Assembly (NCBI GenBank): GCA_009837205.1 | Contig: VXTZ01000012.1 | Location: 62,001-126,000, forward strand | Direction: 5' to 3' | Origin: Candidatus Dadabacteria bacterium | GTDB lineage: Bacteria; Desulfobacterota_D; UBA1144; Nemesobacterales; Nemesobacteraceae | Length of the DNA: 64,000 nucleotides | Part shown: piece after piece, positions 32,664 to 42,007 of the stretch | Numbering within the stretch: the stretch's first letter is position 1 | How the letters are laid out: every line of letters starts with the position of its first letter | Notes under the pieces: model-generated | Told to the model about the DNA's origin: nothing | Databases searched by the model: none | What the model saw: the letters and a program-made list of their open reading frames with translations, nothing else | Made by a program: the position numbers and the translations under genes

Positions 32664-34157
32664 TTAACTAACCCTTTTCAAAGCGGAATGAACAAAGACC
32701 GGGTGCACTTTGCCAATTTCCCGGGCAAGCTGCTCAATGACGTTCTTTATGTCCCATTGCGCCCCCTCCGACATCCGCAGGTTCGTCAGGTGGTACAGCT
32801 CCCAGAGATCGAAGCTGCCGCAGACTCTCCTGTTGTGGGCATTTGTAACAACGTAGCTCGCCACGTCGCGAAAACCGGCGTCAACGAGTTCTTCATAGAA
32901 CCGCTCGCTTCGCCCGATGGCTTCGAGCAAAAGCTCCTCCGTTCCCGATTCCGCAACATGTGGTGGAACCGTCACGCCTTCCCCCACGGAAGGCTCCTTC
33001 ACGGTCCAGCTGACTTTCCTGTGCCTAAGCAGCTGATGCCACGCCGCCTCGCTCAGGACGAACTCGGCGTTGTAGTTAATCGATTTGAATATGCCCACCG
33101 GGTTGTCGTGCTTTCCGAGCTCTTCGACGGCCATTAAGAAAATCTTCTTGAGCTCCGGGGTGTTTTCGGAAAGGTGCCTTTCTATATCTCCGACTGAAAG
33201 CCCCGAGAATTCGAAAAGAAGCCCTCTTGCGATCTCACTTAAAGCCTCGGCCTGGGAATTTTCCTTTCCCCGCCCCGTGTAGTCAAAAAGGGTAACCGAG
33301 GATCCATTGCCGGGTGGGCTTTTCCCAGCGTCACCGAGACTACGCGAGAACTCCTCGAGCGCCTCTCGCGTTCCGACCATGTAGGGGTTCTCGTCAGCGT
33401 ACTTAACAAGCGTCGGAACCGAGAACCTGACCTCGCTCTTTATCTCCTCGGCCCTATTTCTGGCCTCCAGGTAGCGGCTTGAAAGAAGAGCGGAGAGGGT
33501 CTGCTCCATGGCTCTTGCGTTTGCCGTCATGCCGAGATTCGTAAGCGTTGAGAGATTAAGAGCGTACCTTGCGTCCTCAAACGCTATTTTCTCAAGTGCC
33601 CTGAAATGGGCTCTTTCCTCCTTGTCTTCGGGAACGGGAAACTTCTTTTTCAGAAAATCAAAGAGCTCGGTGTTAAGTCTCGAGTAAACCTCGTACTGAA
33701 AATCGCAAAGCTCTTCGAACTCTTTTTTAAGGGCGGGGCGCGAGTCAAGCTCTTGGGGAATATAGTTGTCGCCTTTGCGCGGTCTCTGGTATCTCTGCGA
33801 GTATTCGGTAAACGAGAGAAATTCGTTTGCGCATTCAAGCAGGGAAGAGAAAAGCCTTGAAACCCTCTCAACGCCTATGTGCACGGTCGCGTGCTCGGCA
33901 ACAGAAGCGTGGCCGTAGTTAAGAACCCACTTCTCGTGGAACTTTTCCGCCCTGTCCCTCCCCATCTCCTGCTCCCTTATCACGGTGTCTATGTTTTCCC
34001 TGAAACTTTTGGGGCTTCTGCTTACGTAGGCGAAGATGACGGCAACGACTTCCTCGGGAATGTTGCTTATGGTGTAGATGTCCCTGTCGAGATTCGAAAC
34101 GTAACGTTCCATCTCCCGGGCGACGTCTTCATCATCTATTTTTATCTCGGTGGACAA
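32664..34157 (-). CDS. Double-domain ThyX-like FAD-dependent thymidylate synthase
   Basis: A 497-residue protein made of two ThyX-type halves; ordinary ThyX is about 220-250 residues and works as a homotetramer. ThyX methylates dUMP with methylenetetrahydrofolate and FAD. In the first half (to about 240) the signature RHRxxSxNExSxRY reads ANEFLSFTEYSQRY at 110-123, so RHR is lost but S, E, S, R and Y remain. In the second half the site reads LLRHRKVSWTV at 376-386, so RHR is kept but the SER part is lost; LRxxxxAQ (LRMSEGAQ) is also kept. The two halves thus look complementary. No thyA is in the window. Part of the sirtuin-to-xseA run, 38 bases after the sirtuin-like gene. Confidence 0.85.
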   Translation of the reverse strand: MSTEIKIDDEDVAREMERYVSNLDRDIYTISNIPEEVVAVIFAYVSRSPKSFRENIDTVIREQEMGRDRAEKFHEKWVLNYGHASVAEHATVHIGVERVSRLFSSLLECANEFLSFTEYSQRYQRPRKGDNYIPQELDSRPALKKEFEELCDFQYEVYSRLNTELFDFLKKKFPVPEDKEERAHFRALEKIAFEDARYALNLSTLTNLGMTANARAMEQTLSALLSSRYLEARNRAEEIKSEVRFSVPTLVKYADENPYMVGTREALEEFSRSLGDAGKSPPGNGSSVTLFDYTGRGKENSQAEALSEIARGLLFEFSGLSVGDIERHLSENTPELKKIFLMAVEELGKHDNPVGIFKSINYNAEFVLSEAAWHQLLRHRKVSWTVKEPSVGEGVTVPPHVAESGTEELLLEAIGRSERFYEELVDAGFRDVASYVVTNAHNRRVCGSFDLWELYHLTNLRMSEGAQWDIKNVIEQLAREIGKVHPVFVHSALKRVS

Positions 34158-34194
34158 GCCTGCTCTCCCGTTCCCCTCCTATGGCTCCCGAGGT

Positions 34195-34959
34195 TCAGGA
34201 GACCGTATGGGTTTCCTTGAGTTTATCAACTATGTAAGGCATGACTCGGCTCGGGTTTCCGTATATGACGGCACTTACGTAATTGTCGGCCGGGGTTTCC
34301 CTCTCGCCGATAATAACCACCTTGTTCCCTTTGTTCATGACCTGGAAGGGAAAAGAAGCCACGGGCTCGATCTCCAGATTCGCCCCGACGATTATGAAAA
34401 GATCGCAGTGCTGAAGCCTCATCCAAGACTCCCTTATCTCCCAGTGAGGAAGCGGCTGTCCCGGGAAGGACAGCGGAGGTTTCATCTGATCGCTCTGGCA
34501 TTCCTTGCATTTCGGAATGCCGGTCTTGCTGTCCTCAAGGGAAAGTAGTATTCCATCAGTGCGGTAATCGTTTCCGCATTCATGGCAGTGGATCCAGTTT
34601 ATCGTCGAGTATATCTCTATTATTTTTTCGCTGCCGGTTTTGTTGTGCAGGCCGTCGGCCGCTTGGGTAAGAACGCAGTCAACGTTGCAGAGAAACTCCA
34701 TCTCGTAAATGGCTTCGTGGGCAGGAGAGGGCCTAGCTTCCGAGATTCTGGGATAAAAATCCTTTATCTTTTCCCAGTACTCTCTCCTTACCTCCGGGCG
34801 ATTCTTGAATTTCCCTATGTCAGGATTGAAGCTCAGATCCGAAACGTCAGGCAGTCCGACTTCAAGAGAAAGTTCAACTCCCGTTAGAAAAACTACCTGA
34901 GAGGCTTCCCGGATCCACTTGACCGTTGCCGAGAGCGCATCCTGTTCCTGCTCGCTCAT
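34195..34959 (-). CDS. Sir2-fold protein with altered catalytic motifs (pseudo-sirtuin)
   Basis: A 254-residue protein with sirtuin layout. The NAD-binding GAGxSxxSGIPDFR appears as GVELSLEVGLPD (27-38). The TQNxDxLHxxAG motif appears as TQAADGLHNKTG (98-109), losing the asparagine. The catalytic histidine of the following EHG motif is a tyrosine (EIYST, Tyr117). The structural zinc cysteines are kept (CHEC at 125-128, CKEC at 151-154), as is the late GTSLxVxP motif in the form GANLEIEPVASFP. Deacylation by the normal route therefore seems unlikely; ADP-ribose/NAD binding is possible. First gene of the minus-strand run through thyX to xseA. Confidence 0.8.
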   Translation of the reverse strand: MSEQEQDALSATVKWIREASQVVFLTGVELSLEVGLPDVSDLSFNPDIGKFKNRPEVRREYWEKIKDFYPRISEARPSPAHEAIYEMEFLCNVDCVLTQAADGLHNKTGSEKIIEIYSTINWIHCHECGNDYRTDGILLSLEDSKTGIPKCKECQSDQMKPPLSFPGQPLPHWEIRESWMRLQHCDLFIIVGANLEIEPVASFPFQVMNKGNKVVIIGERETPADNYVSAVIYGNPSRVMPYIVDKLKETHTVS

Positions 34960-35088
34960 TTCAAGGTTTGATTATAACCGCTTGCGTTAACTGTCCGCAA
35001 ATTGATCGCAGCCCGCTCGATACCGGGCGAATTCAGGGTGCGAAAACCTCCTTTCATCCCGCAAAAATCCGTCGGAAAAGACCCCACC

Positions 35089-35460
35089 ATGACACAATTA
35101 AATCGATCGCGGTTGAACGGGCGGGTAAAATATCGTGTCGTGGGCACAAAACCTAAGGAAATAAACGAATTTACCGAAAAAGCTCTTCAGATCGTCTGGG
35201 ACAACGGTGAAGAAAGCGTATTCTTTTACGACGAACTCAGAGAGATCTGTCCCTGCGCCACCTGCAGGAGGCTCAGGAAAAAGAGCAGAACCGGGAAACT
35301 CCCGTTTAAAAAACGGATACCCCTCGGAAAAAGCAGCATGGCGCCGGAGAGGATAGAGTACGTCGGGAACTACGCCATAAGGTTCATAGGCGAGAACTGG
35401 TGTGAAACCGGATTCTATACCTTCGATTTTTTAAGGAAAAACAGCGTTTCGGGCAAATAA
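35089..35460 (+). CDS. DUF971 domain protein (GBBH-like N-terminal fold)
   Basis: A 123-residue protein. DUF971 is the small zinc-binding beta-rich domain also found at the N terminus of gamma-butyrobetaine hydroxylase and in some Fe-S assembly contexts. The pattern ALQIVWDNGEESVFFYDELREICPCATC, here with CPCATC as the metal-binding part, is diagnostic, and the C terminus WCETGFYTFDFLR matches the usual SGIYTF end. The ATG at 35089 gives the normal length; upstream in-frame codons from 35002 look non-coding. The 129 bases before it separate it from the divergent sirtuin-like gene. Precise role unknown. Confidence 0.82.
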   Translation: MTQLNRSRLNGRVKYRVVGTKPKEINEFTEKALQIVWDNGEESVFFYDELREICPCATCRRLRKKSRTGKLPFKKRIPLGKSSMAPERIEYVGNYAIRFIGENWCETGFYTFDFLRKNSVSGK

Positions 35461-35478
35461 GGTTCCCTCGGTGGAAAA

Positions 35479-36345
35479 TCACGCCCGTCGTGCGCTTATG
35501 GAAAGCCACTTTCTGGTAACAAAGTGGTTGCCGTCCTCGTCCACTTCCCCATGGAGAAGAATTGCCGGCTCAACGGCGTTTTTCATAGCATCGGAAACGG
35601 CCTCATCCGGATAGCCGTGAAGGGCGCCGGCGGCATACTGCTGGAAGGAACTTATGTACTCCCATGCTTCTTTCGTAAGATCGGCGGCGAATTCCTGAGC
35701 GTCGATAAGGTCAAATCCCACCTTGCCCACGAGTTCTTCGTAGTAGGAGCGCGGGTGAAACTTCGCGGCTTCGGCTTTCCCCTCGACCTTCACTCTTTTC
35801 ACTCCTTGTTTTCTCAGGAACTGGACGGCGTTTCTCACCTGGGTTCTGTAGAAAGGTATGGTCTCCTCGGGTCTTGCCCCCTCGTAAAAAGAGGTGTTGA
35901 AAAAAAACCAGCCCCCGGGCTTAAGCGCTCTTTTGATCGCTTTGAGGCTCTTCAGCTGTTCCTCTTCGTCAAGGTAATGTATGCCGTTGCCCCATATGGC
36001 CACGTCAAGGCTTTTCGGAGGCAGATCAAGTTCCTGTATTGAGGAATTGATAAGAGTCAGCTTGTCAATCTCTTTCTCAAGCCTGCGCTTGGTAAGCTTA
36101 AGAGCGCCTGCCGACTGATCAAGGCAGAACACCGCCGACTCCTTTAGATTTGCGGGAAGCATTTCGAAAAAAAGCTGCGCCATGGTGCCCGCGCCCGTAG
36201 CGACGTCAAGGAACCTGTCGAGACTCTCCACCCCTCTTTCAACCATTATCTGGATCCAGTTTCTGGTCATATCGCCGTTTACCTTTCTGTACTCCTCGGT
36301 ATCGGCAAAAGGCTCATAGTTGTAATCTTCCATATGCTCTTCCAT
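35479..36345 (-). CDS. Class I SAM-dependent methyltransferase
   Basis: A 288-residue methyltransferase. Motif I is FLDVATGAGTMAQLF near residue 45, motif II has FCLDQSAGALKLTKRRL, and motif IV/post-IV is LDVAIWGNGIHYLDEEEQL, with ALKPGGWFFFNTSF after it, all in the order of the UbiE/Methyltransf_11 group. The substrate cannot be told. The start is one of two adjacent ATGs (36348 or 36345); the second is better spaced (7 bases) from GAGGAG. A TTGCTA / TATAAA pair with an 18-base gap lies about 50-80 bases upstream on the minus strand. Convergent with the DUF971 gene, 18 bases apart. Confidence 0.82.
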   Translation of the reverse strand: MEEHMEDYNYEPFADTEEYRKVNGDMTRNWIQIMVERGVESLDRFLDVATGAGTMAQLFFEMLPANLKESAVFCLDQSAGALKLTKRRLEKEIDKLTLINSSIQELDLPPKSLDVAIWGNGIHYLDEEEQLKSLKAIKRALKPGGWFFFNTSFYEGARPEETIPFYRTQVRNAVQFLRKQGVKRVKVEGKAEAAKFHPRSYYEELVGKVGFDLIDAQEFAADLTKEAWEYISSFQQYAAGALHGYPDEAVSDAMKNAVEPAILLHGEVDEDGNHFVTRKWLSISARRA

Positions 36346-36475
36346 CATTTCTCTCCTCGGCTCTTGACCCGCCCGCACAGACTACTCTTTATACCCTGAA
36401 TTCTAACATAATAGCAACAAGAAAATTTAAAAAAATAAAAGCCCCATCGAGAAAGTTTTAAAACGACGGAAGAGG

Positions 36476-37117
36476 TCAGACTCCCCTTTTTTCTCCCCAG
36501 AATATTTTGTGAAGCTGCGGAAGCACTCTTACATTCTCCATGCCGTCGCGCAGGACTCTCTCGGCTATCCAGTCCGCTTTCGTACCGTAAACGGGCTGGA
36601 ATATGATTGAAGCCCTTATGTGACGCTTCGCCATAACGCTCCTTGCGTATTCGTAGTCCGCACTGTCCGCTATTACGAACTTGAGCTGGTCCTTTTCCTC
36701 CAGGTCATCATAAAGCGAAAAATCCATTCTGGAGTCCATGCCCGAACCGGGGCACTTGCAGTCCATGCTCACAACCGAATTGGGATGGGAAAAAATTCCG
36801 GGCGGCTTCTTGTTGCCGCTTGTTTCAAGCACGACCACGAAATCCCTTTCAAGCAGGAATTCCGTTATCTCCTCCACTTCATCCCGCTGGATAAGCGGCT
36901 CCCCGCCGGTTATGCAGACGCGGGAGCATCCGTATTCAAGGATCTTTTTCAGGACCTCGCTGGTTTCCATCTCCCGGAAGTCATTCCCCTCCACGGCATA
37001 CATGGTGTCGCACCAGCTGCATCTGAGATCACAGGCAAAAAGCCTGAGAAAGACCGTCGGCAGCCCAATATGGATTCCTTCACCCTGTATTGAAAAGAAA
37101 ATTTCGCTTATCTTCAT
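36476..37117 (-). CDS. queE: 7-carboxy-7-deazaguanine synthase (radical SAM)
   Basis: QueE rearranges carboxy-tetrahydropterin to 7-carboxy-7-deazaguanine in queuosine synthesis. The 213-residue protein opens ISEIFFSIQGEG, carries the radical-SAM cluster motif CDLRCSWC (CxxxCxxC) at about 29-36, the ITGGEPL SAM-binding motif near 70, and SMDCKCPGSG. The length is normal for the family. It lies 5 bases behind queC on the same strand, so both should be translated from one message. QueD and QueF are not in the window. Confidence 0.95.
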   Translation of the reverse strand: MKISEIFFSIQGEGIHIGLPTVFLRLFACDLRCSWCDTMYAVEGNDFREMETSEVLKKILEYGCSRVCITGGEPLIQRDEVEEITEFLLERDFVVVLETSGNKKPPGIFSHPNSVVSMDCKCPGSGMDSRMDFSLYDDLEEKDQLKFVIADSADYEYARSVMAKRHIRASIIFQPVYGTKADWIAERVLRDGMENVRVLPQLHKIFWGEKRGV

Positions 37118-37122
37118 CGCGT

Positions 37123-37797
37123 CTACGCCTCGTACTCAGTCGGATCGTCCACACCCGCTTCGATAAAAGCCCTTTTTCTCTCCCTGCACGAACTGCAGGT
37201 GCCACAGTGCACACGGGAACCCACGTAGCACGACCACGTATCTTCGAAAGGAACCCCTAGACGCGCGCCGAGTCTTACTATCCCCGACTTGTCCATATCT
37301 ATAAACGGGGCAATTATGGTCAGGTGTTCGTTATCAGTCGCGAGTCTTTCCGCTTTCTCGAAAGCCGAAACGAACTCCGCTCGGCAGTCAGGATACACAC
37401 CCCTGTCGGAATGATGCGCACCGTAGAACACAGTGTCGCAGCCGATGCTCTGTGAATAGGCAACCGAGAGGGAAAGAAAGATGGCGTTTCGGTTCGGAAC
37501 GACTGTTGCCGAGAGGGTCTCGTAATTGCGCGCCGTCGCGGAAACCCTGGGAATCTCAACGTCCCGGTCGGTAAGCGCAGAGGCGCCGAAAAGAGTCCTT
37601 GCGGAAGAAAGATCAATTATGTTGGGAGAAAGCCCCAGATGCCGACATATATTTTCTGAGGAGCGGACCTCCCTTTCGTGTTTCTGTCCGTAGATGAAGG
37701 TAAGAGGGAAGACTTCGTACCCTTCCCGAACCGCCTTGTAGCAGAGAGTGGAACTGTCCACGCCTCCAGAGACCATGACAACCGCTTTTCCAGACAC
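37123..37797 (-). CDS. queC: 7-cyano-7-deazaguanine synthase
   Basis: QueC turns carboxy-deazaguanine and ammonia into preQ0 with ATP. The PP-loop motif VSGGVDSSTLCY is at the N terminus, and the zinc site CYVGSRVHCGTCSSC is near the C terminus (four cysteines). The family N terminus (KAVVMVSGG) supports the GTG at 37797 (224 residues). An in-frame TTG at 37842 would add a hydrophobic extension and lies on top of a GGAGG, so the true start is uncertain. A stem-loop containing that GGAGG lies upstream. First gene of the queC-queE pair, divergent from mutA. Confidence 0.93.
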   Translation of the reverse strand: MSGKAVVMVSGGVDSSTLCYKAVREGYEVFPLTFIYGQKHEREVRSSENICRHLGLSPNIIDLSSARTLFGASALTDRDVEIPRVSATARNYETLSATVVPNRNAIFLSLSVAYSQSIGCDTVFYGAHHSDRGVYPDCRAEFVSAFEKAERLATDNEHLTIIAPFIDMDKSGIVRLGARLGVPFEDTWSCYVGSRVHCGTCSSCRERKRAFIEAGVDDPTEYEA

Positions 37798-37836
37798 TCC
37801 CTTAATATTAAAGCCGAAAAAAATAAATAACAATTC

Positions 37837-37870
37837 CTCCAACCGGACCCGTTCCGAACAACGGATGGAG
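37837..37870 (-). promoter_or_regulatory. Stem-loop around the GGAGG upstream of queC
   Basis: On the minus strand CTCCATCCG and CGGTTGGAG pair in 8 of 9 positions, and an alternative inner stem CCGTT/AACGG is possible. The 3' arm contains the GGAGG that could serve queC. Two mutually exclusive stems over a ribosome site suggest a translational switch, but no known preQ1 riboswitch consensus is recognisable. Confidence 0.3.
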
Positions 37871-37899
37871 AAAACGGTAAATTAAATGGTTTCAGTATG

Positions 37900-37928
37900 T
37901 TGGCAGAAATAAATGGAAATTATATACT
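37900..37928 (+). promoter_or_regulatory. sigma70-type promoter of the mut operon
   Basis: TTGGCA (37900-37905), 17-base spacer, TATACT (37923-37928), ending 36 bases before the mutA ATG. Confidence 0.65.
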
Positions 37929-37964
37929 TATTCACCCGAGAACTAGGGGAGCAAAGGCACTTTC

Positions 37965-39872
37965 ATGAGCAGAACAGAAAAAGAACATGAACAGATCCTT
38001 CTTTTCAATGATTTTCCAAGCGTCTCGAAGGAACGCTGGAAAAAAGAAGCCGAAAAAAGGGTTTCCTATAAAGATCTCATATGGCATACCGAAGACGGCA
38101 TAGAGGTTGATCCCTTCTACACCGAAGAAGAAGCCAAAGACCTTTTCCCGGGAGAAACCCCGCTTCCGGGAGAATTCCCATTCGTCCGGGGAACCAGCGA
38201 AAAAGATAACAGTTGGCTCCTTACTGAAGAGATAGAGCTCTCCACACCGAAAAAGACCAGAGTCGCGGCGCTTGCGGCAATAGAGGGCGGAGCGGATTCT
38301 CTTACCTTCATCCTGCAGGCGGAAATGAAACGCAAAACCATCGAGACTCTCCTAAAAGACATAGACCCCCTGCGCATCGGCATAAACTTCGCTTTAAGGG
38401 AGGATCCGGAAAAGACCTGCGCCCTTTTCATTTCCTCCTGCGCCAAGAAAGAAATCGACACGCAGGAACTCAGCGGAGCCATGTTCTTTGACCCTCTATC
38501 GCATCTGCTTGGACACGAATCCCCAGCAACGCCGCTTGATGAAAATGTAGATAAAATCGCAAAAGCCATCGGATATCTCTCAGATACCGCACCCGGCTAC
38601 GCGGCGTTTTCGGTGAAAAGCTCGACATTTAAAGACTCAGGCGCGACTATAAGCCAGGAACTCGCCTTCACAATCGCCGCGGCGGTCGAGTATCTGGTCA
38701 TGCTTCGCCAAAAAGGCGTTGATTCAGACAGCGCCTGCCGCCACCTCGTTTTTTCCTTCTCCACGGGCTCGAGCTACTTTACGGAAATCGCCAAGCTTCG
38801 CGCCGCAAGGGCGCTCTGGGCAAATGTCGTCCAGCAGTTTTGCCCCACCTCCGCCGAATCCACGAAAATGAGGATCCACTGCCACACCACTGGCTTCAAC
38901 AAAACCATTTACGACCCGCACACAAACATATTGCGGACGGCGCTTGAAGCCATGGCGTCTGTAATCGGGGGAACAGACTCCCTGACCGTCCAGCCGTTTG
39001 ACGCCCACTACAGAGAACCCGACGGACTCTCAAGGAGAGTGGCGAGGAACATTCAGCTTCTGGCAAGAAACGAATCCCACCTCGACGCGGTGACCGACCC
39101 CGGAGGCGGCTCCTACCACATAGAGAAACTGACGCAGTCCATTTCGCAGAAATCCCTCGAGCTGTTCCAAGAAATAGAAAAAAAAGGCGGCTACCTTGAG
39201 TGCCTTAAAGGCGGCTTCATACAGAACGCGGTCGAGGACAGCAGGAAAAAAGCCCTGAGTGACATTTCCCGGAGGAAAAAAACGCTTATCGGAACAAACG
39301 AGTTTCCCAACCTGCTGGAAAAAATGGCGGGGGATATCCGGAAAACCCCGCCCGCGGAAAAGGAGGAAAACGGTTCGGCCCCGACGGTAGTGCCTCTTGC
39401 GGAATCAAGGGCAGCTCAAGTTTTTGAGAGAATAAGGCTTCTAAGCGAAGAATACGCGGAGAGAACGGGCGAGGCGCCAAAAGTTTTCCTGCTTCACCTG
39501 AGCGATTCGCCGCAGACAGTCGCAAGATCGGTTTTTTCGATGAATTTCTTCGGATGCGGGGGGTTCTTAATAGTTGACGGAGCGGAAAATCCGGGCATTG
39601 ATGAAGGAATTGCGGCAGCCTTGCGCGAGAATCCGCTTGCGGTAGTAATTTGCGGTTCCGACAAAGATTACGAGCAGTTTGCAGAAGAGGCCACAATAAA
39701 ACTCAAGGACAAGGAAGCGGAAATAAAAATTGTCGTTCCGGGCGGCGGACAAGGCGAATGGGAAGGGCTCGCTCAGGCAGGCGTGGATGATTTTATCAAT
39801 GCGGAGTCGGATGTCCGCGACATGCTTGAAAGATACCAGCAGTCGCTTTTCTCAGACGAGGCAGGACGATGA
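37965..39872 (+). CDS. mutA: Methylmalonyl-CoA mutase small (beta) subunit
   Basis: The 635-residue non-catalytic partner of the heterodimeric, adenosylcobalamin-dependent mutase that interconverts methylmalonyl-CoA and succinyl-CoA. The TIM-barrel part aligns with MutB (for example [41 protein letters not shown] and [14 protein letters not shown]; each shown in part of the longer run). The C-terminal Rossmann domain (residues 500-630) lacks the DxHxxG cobalamin ligand motif, as expected for the small subunit. ATG start with AAGG 8 bases upstream. The stop overlaps the mutB ATG (ATGA). Confidence 0.93.
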   Translation: MSRTEKEHEQILLFNDFPSVSKERWKKEAEKRVSYKDLIWHTEDGIEVDPFYTEEEAKDLFPGETPLPGEFPFVRGTSEKDNSWLLTEEIELSTPKKTRVAALAAIEGGADSLTFILQAEMKRKTIETLLKDIDPLRIGINFALREDPEKTCALFISSCAKKEIDTQELSGAMFFDPLSHLLGHESPATPLDENVDKIAKAIGYLSDTAPGYAAFSVKSSTFKDSGATISQELAFTIAAAVEYLVMLRQKGVDSDSACRHLVFSFSTGSSYFTEIAKLRAARALWANVVQQFCPTSAESTKMRIHCHTTGFNKTIYDPHTNILRTALEAMASVIGGTDSLTVQPFDAHYREPDGLSRRVARNIQLLARNESHLDAVTDPGGGSYHIEKLTQSISQKSLELFQEIEKKGGYLECLKGGFIQNAVEDSRKKALSDISRRKKTLIGTNEFPNLLEKMAGDIRKTPPAEKEENGSAPTVVPLAESRAAQVFERIRLLSEEYAERTGEAPKVFLLHLSDSPQTVARSVFSMNFFGCGGFLIVDGAENPGIDEGIAAALRENPLAVVICGSDKDYEQFAEEATIKLKDKEAEIKIVVPGGGQGEWEGLAQAGVDDFINAESDVRDMLERYQQSLFSDEAGR

Positions 39873-42007
39873 GACCTGATTTTTCGAAAATAAATCTCGG
39901 CTTCGGTTCAAACGGCAGCGGCAACGCACGTGCGAGCGGAAATATCGTAAGAGAATCACCGGAGAAAATAGACATAAAAGAATTTTATGTCCCCAACGAC
40001 CTCAGCGATTCTGAACACCTAGGATTTGTCTCCGGAATTCCGCCCTACCTTCGCGGACCCTACCCGACCATGTACATCACGAGACCCTGGACCATCAGAC
40101 AGTACGCGGGATTCTCCACCGCGGAGGAATCAAACGCTTTCTACAGAAGAAATCTGGCCGCGGGGCAGAAGGGGCTTTCAATAGCCTTCGATCTTCCCAC
40201 CCACAGGGGATATGACTCAGACCATCCAAGAGTTTCGGGAGACGTTGGAAAGGCAGGCGTAGCAATAGATTCGGTACTCGACATGGAGATTCTTCTCGAT
40301 CGAATACCCCTTGATCAGATCTCGGTTTCCATGACCATGAACGGCGCGGTTCTGCCGATCATGGCTTTCTACATAGTCGTTGCGGAGCGGCAGGGAGTGG
40401 GACCGGAAAAACTCAGCGGAACGATCCAAAACGACATACTCAAGGAGTTCATGGTAAGGAACACCTACATTTACCCGCCCGAATTCTCGATGAAGATAGT
40501 TTCAGACATTTTCGAATATACATCGAAAAACATGCCGAAGTTCAATTCGATAAGCGTAAGCGGCTACCACATGGAAGAAGCAGGCGCCACGTCGGACATA
40601 GAGCTTGCCTACACGCTCGCCGACGGCCTTGAGTATTTAAGGGCGGGAGTCGAGGCAGGACTCAACATTGACGATTTCGCTCCCAGAATTTCCTTTTTTT
40701 GGGGAATAGGCATGGACCATTTCATGGAAATCGCAAAAATGAGGGCGGCAAGAATGCTCTGGGCTAAGATCGTCAAGACCTTTGAGCCCAAAAAACCGGC
40801 TTCGCTCATGCTCAGAACCCACTGCCAGACTTCGGGATGGAGTCTCACGGAACAGGATCCGTTTAACAACGTGACGAGAACATGCGTTGAAGCCCTAAGT
40901 GCGGTGCTCGGCGGCACCCAGTCACTCCACACAAACGCTCTGGATGAAGCAATCGCCCTTCCCACCGACTTTTCCGCCAGGATAGCGAGAAACACCCAGC
41001 TTTATCTTCAGAAAGAAACAGATGTATGCAGGTTGATCGATCCTTGGGCGGGGTCCTACTATGTCGAGTACCTGACTCATAATCTGGGGAGAAGGGCCTG
41101 GGAACTAATAATGGAAATAGAAGAGCTGGGAGGAATGTCCAAAGCCATAGAAACCGGGTTACCGAAAATGAGAATAGAAGAAGCAGCGGCACGAAAACAG
41201 GCAAGGATAGACTCGGGCAAAGACGTAATAGTAGGAGTCAACAGTTATAATTCGGACGCGCAGGAAGAATTCGATATACTGGAAGTGGATAACCGCAAGG
41301 TGAGGGAGAACCAGATTAAAAGACTGGAGAAACTGAAAGAAAAAAGGGATTCCGAGGCGGTTGAACGCGCGCTTCGGAAAATCACTGAATGCGCGAAAAC
41401 GGAGCAAGGCAACCTTCTCTCCCTGGCGGTTGAGGCCGCAAGGGAAAACGCCACCCTCGGAGAAATATCGGACGCGTGCGAGGAGGCATGGGGGAGATAC
41501 AGGCCTGGATGGCGCACGATCTCGGGAGTATATTCATCGGAAATTTCGAAGGACGCCGGATTTGCCAAGGCAAGGGAGCTTGCTGACCGTTTCGCCACCC
41601 TGGAAGGGAGAAGGCCCAGAATACTGGTCGCAAAAATGGGCCAAGACGGCCATGACCGCGGGGCGAAGATAATAGCGACGGGCTTTGCAGATCTCGGTTT
41701 CGATGTGGACATAGGCCCGCTCTTCCAAACCCCTGAAGAAGCGGCAAGGCAGGCAGTTGAAAACGATGTTCACATAATCGGAATATCCAGCTTGGCCGCC
41801 GGCCACAAGACACTCATCCCAGAACTTATAAAAAGGCTCGACGAGATGGGAGGCGACGACATAATGGTGGTCGCAGGAGGGGTTATACCCAAACGCGATT
41901 ACGACTACCTCAGGAACGCCGGAGTCTCGCAGATATTCGGTCCGGGGACCGTGCTGTCCGAAGCGGCTGAAGCCATACTCGTGCCCCTGACAGAAACCCG
42001 AACATGA
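39869..42007 (+). CDS. mutB: Methylmalonyl-CoA mutase large (alpha) subunit
   Basis: The catalytic subunit, 712 residues. The substrate barrel has the [20 protein letters not shown] and [14 protein letters not shown] segments, with the catalytic tyrosine and histidine region preserved ([12 protein letters not shown]). The C-terminal B12 domain has [13 protein letters not shown] (DxHxxG lower-ligand histidine), [12 protein letters not shown] and VVAGGVIP. It sits in the ATGA-coupled string mutA-mutB-meaB-rimI. Together with MutA it feeds propionyl-CoA carbon into the citric acid cycle; the epimerase and propionyl-CoA carboxylase are not in the window. Confidence 0.97.
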   Translation: MRPDFSKINLGFGSNGSGNARASGNIVRESPEKIDIKEFYVPNDLSDSEHLGFVSGIPPYLRGPYPTMYITRPWTIRQYAGFSTAEESNAFYRRNLAAGQKGLSIAFDLPTHRGYDSDHPRVSGDVGKAGVAIDSVLDMEILLDRIPLDQISVSMTMNGAVLPIMAFYIVVAERQGVGPEKLSGTIQNDILKEFMVRNTYIYPPEFSMKIVSDIFEYTSKNMPKFNSISVSGYHMEEAGATSDIELAYTLADGLEYLRAGVEAGLNIDDFAPRISFFWGIGMDHFMEIAKMRAARMLWAKIVKTFEPKKPASLMLRTHCQTSGWSLTEQDPFNNVTRTCVEALSAVLGGTQSLHTNALDEAIALPTDFSARIARNTQLYLQKETDVCRLIDPWAGSYYVEYLTHNLGRRAWELIMEIEELGGMSKAIETGLPKMRIEEAAARKQARIDSGKDVIVGVNSYNSDAQEEFDILEVDNRKVRENQIKRLEKLKEKRDSEAVERALRKITECAKTEQGNLLSLAVEAARENATLGEISDACEEAWGRYRPGWRTISGVYSSEISKDAGFAKARELADRFATLEGRRPRILVAKMGQDGHDRGAKIIATGFADLGFDVDIGPLFQTPEEAARQAVENDVHIIGISSLAAGHKTLIPELIKRLDEMGGDDIMVVAGGVIPKRDYDYLRNAGVSQIFGPGTVLSEAAEAILVPLTETRT

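Noticed and set aside
35002-35088. Longer N terminus for the DUF971 protein
   Set aside because: The added residues are not family-like; the ATG at 35089 gives the usual length.
37798-37964. preQ1 or cobalamin riboswitch between queC and mutA
   Set aside because: Neither the preQ1 pseudoknot pattern nor a B12-box was visible on either strand; only a stem-loop around a GGAGG was kept as a finding.
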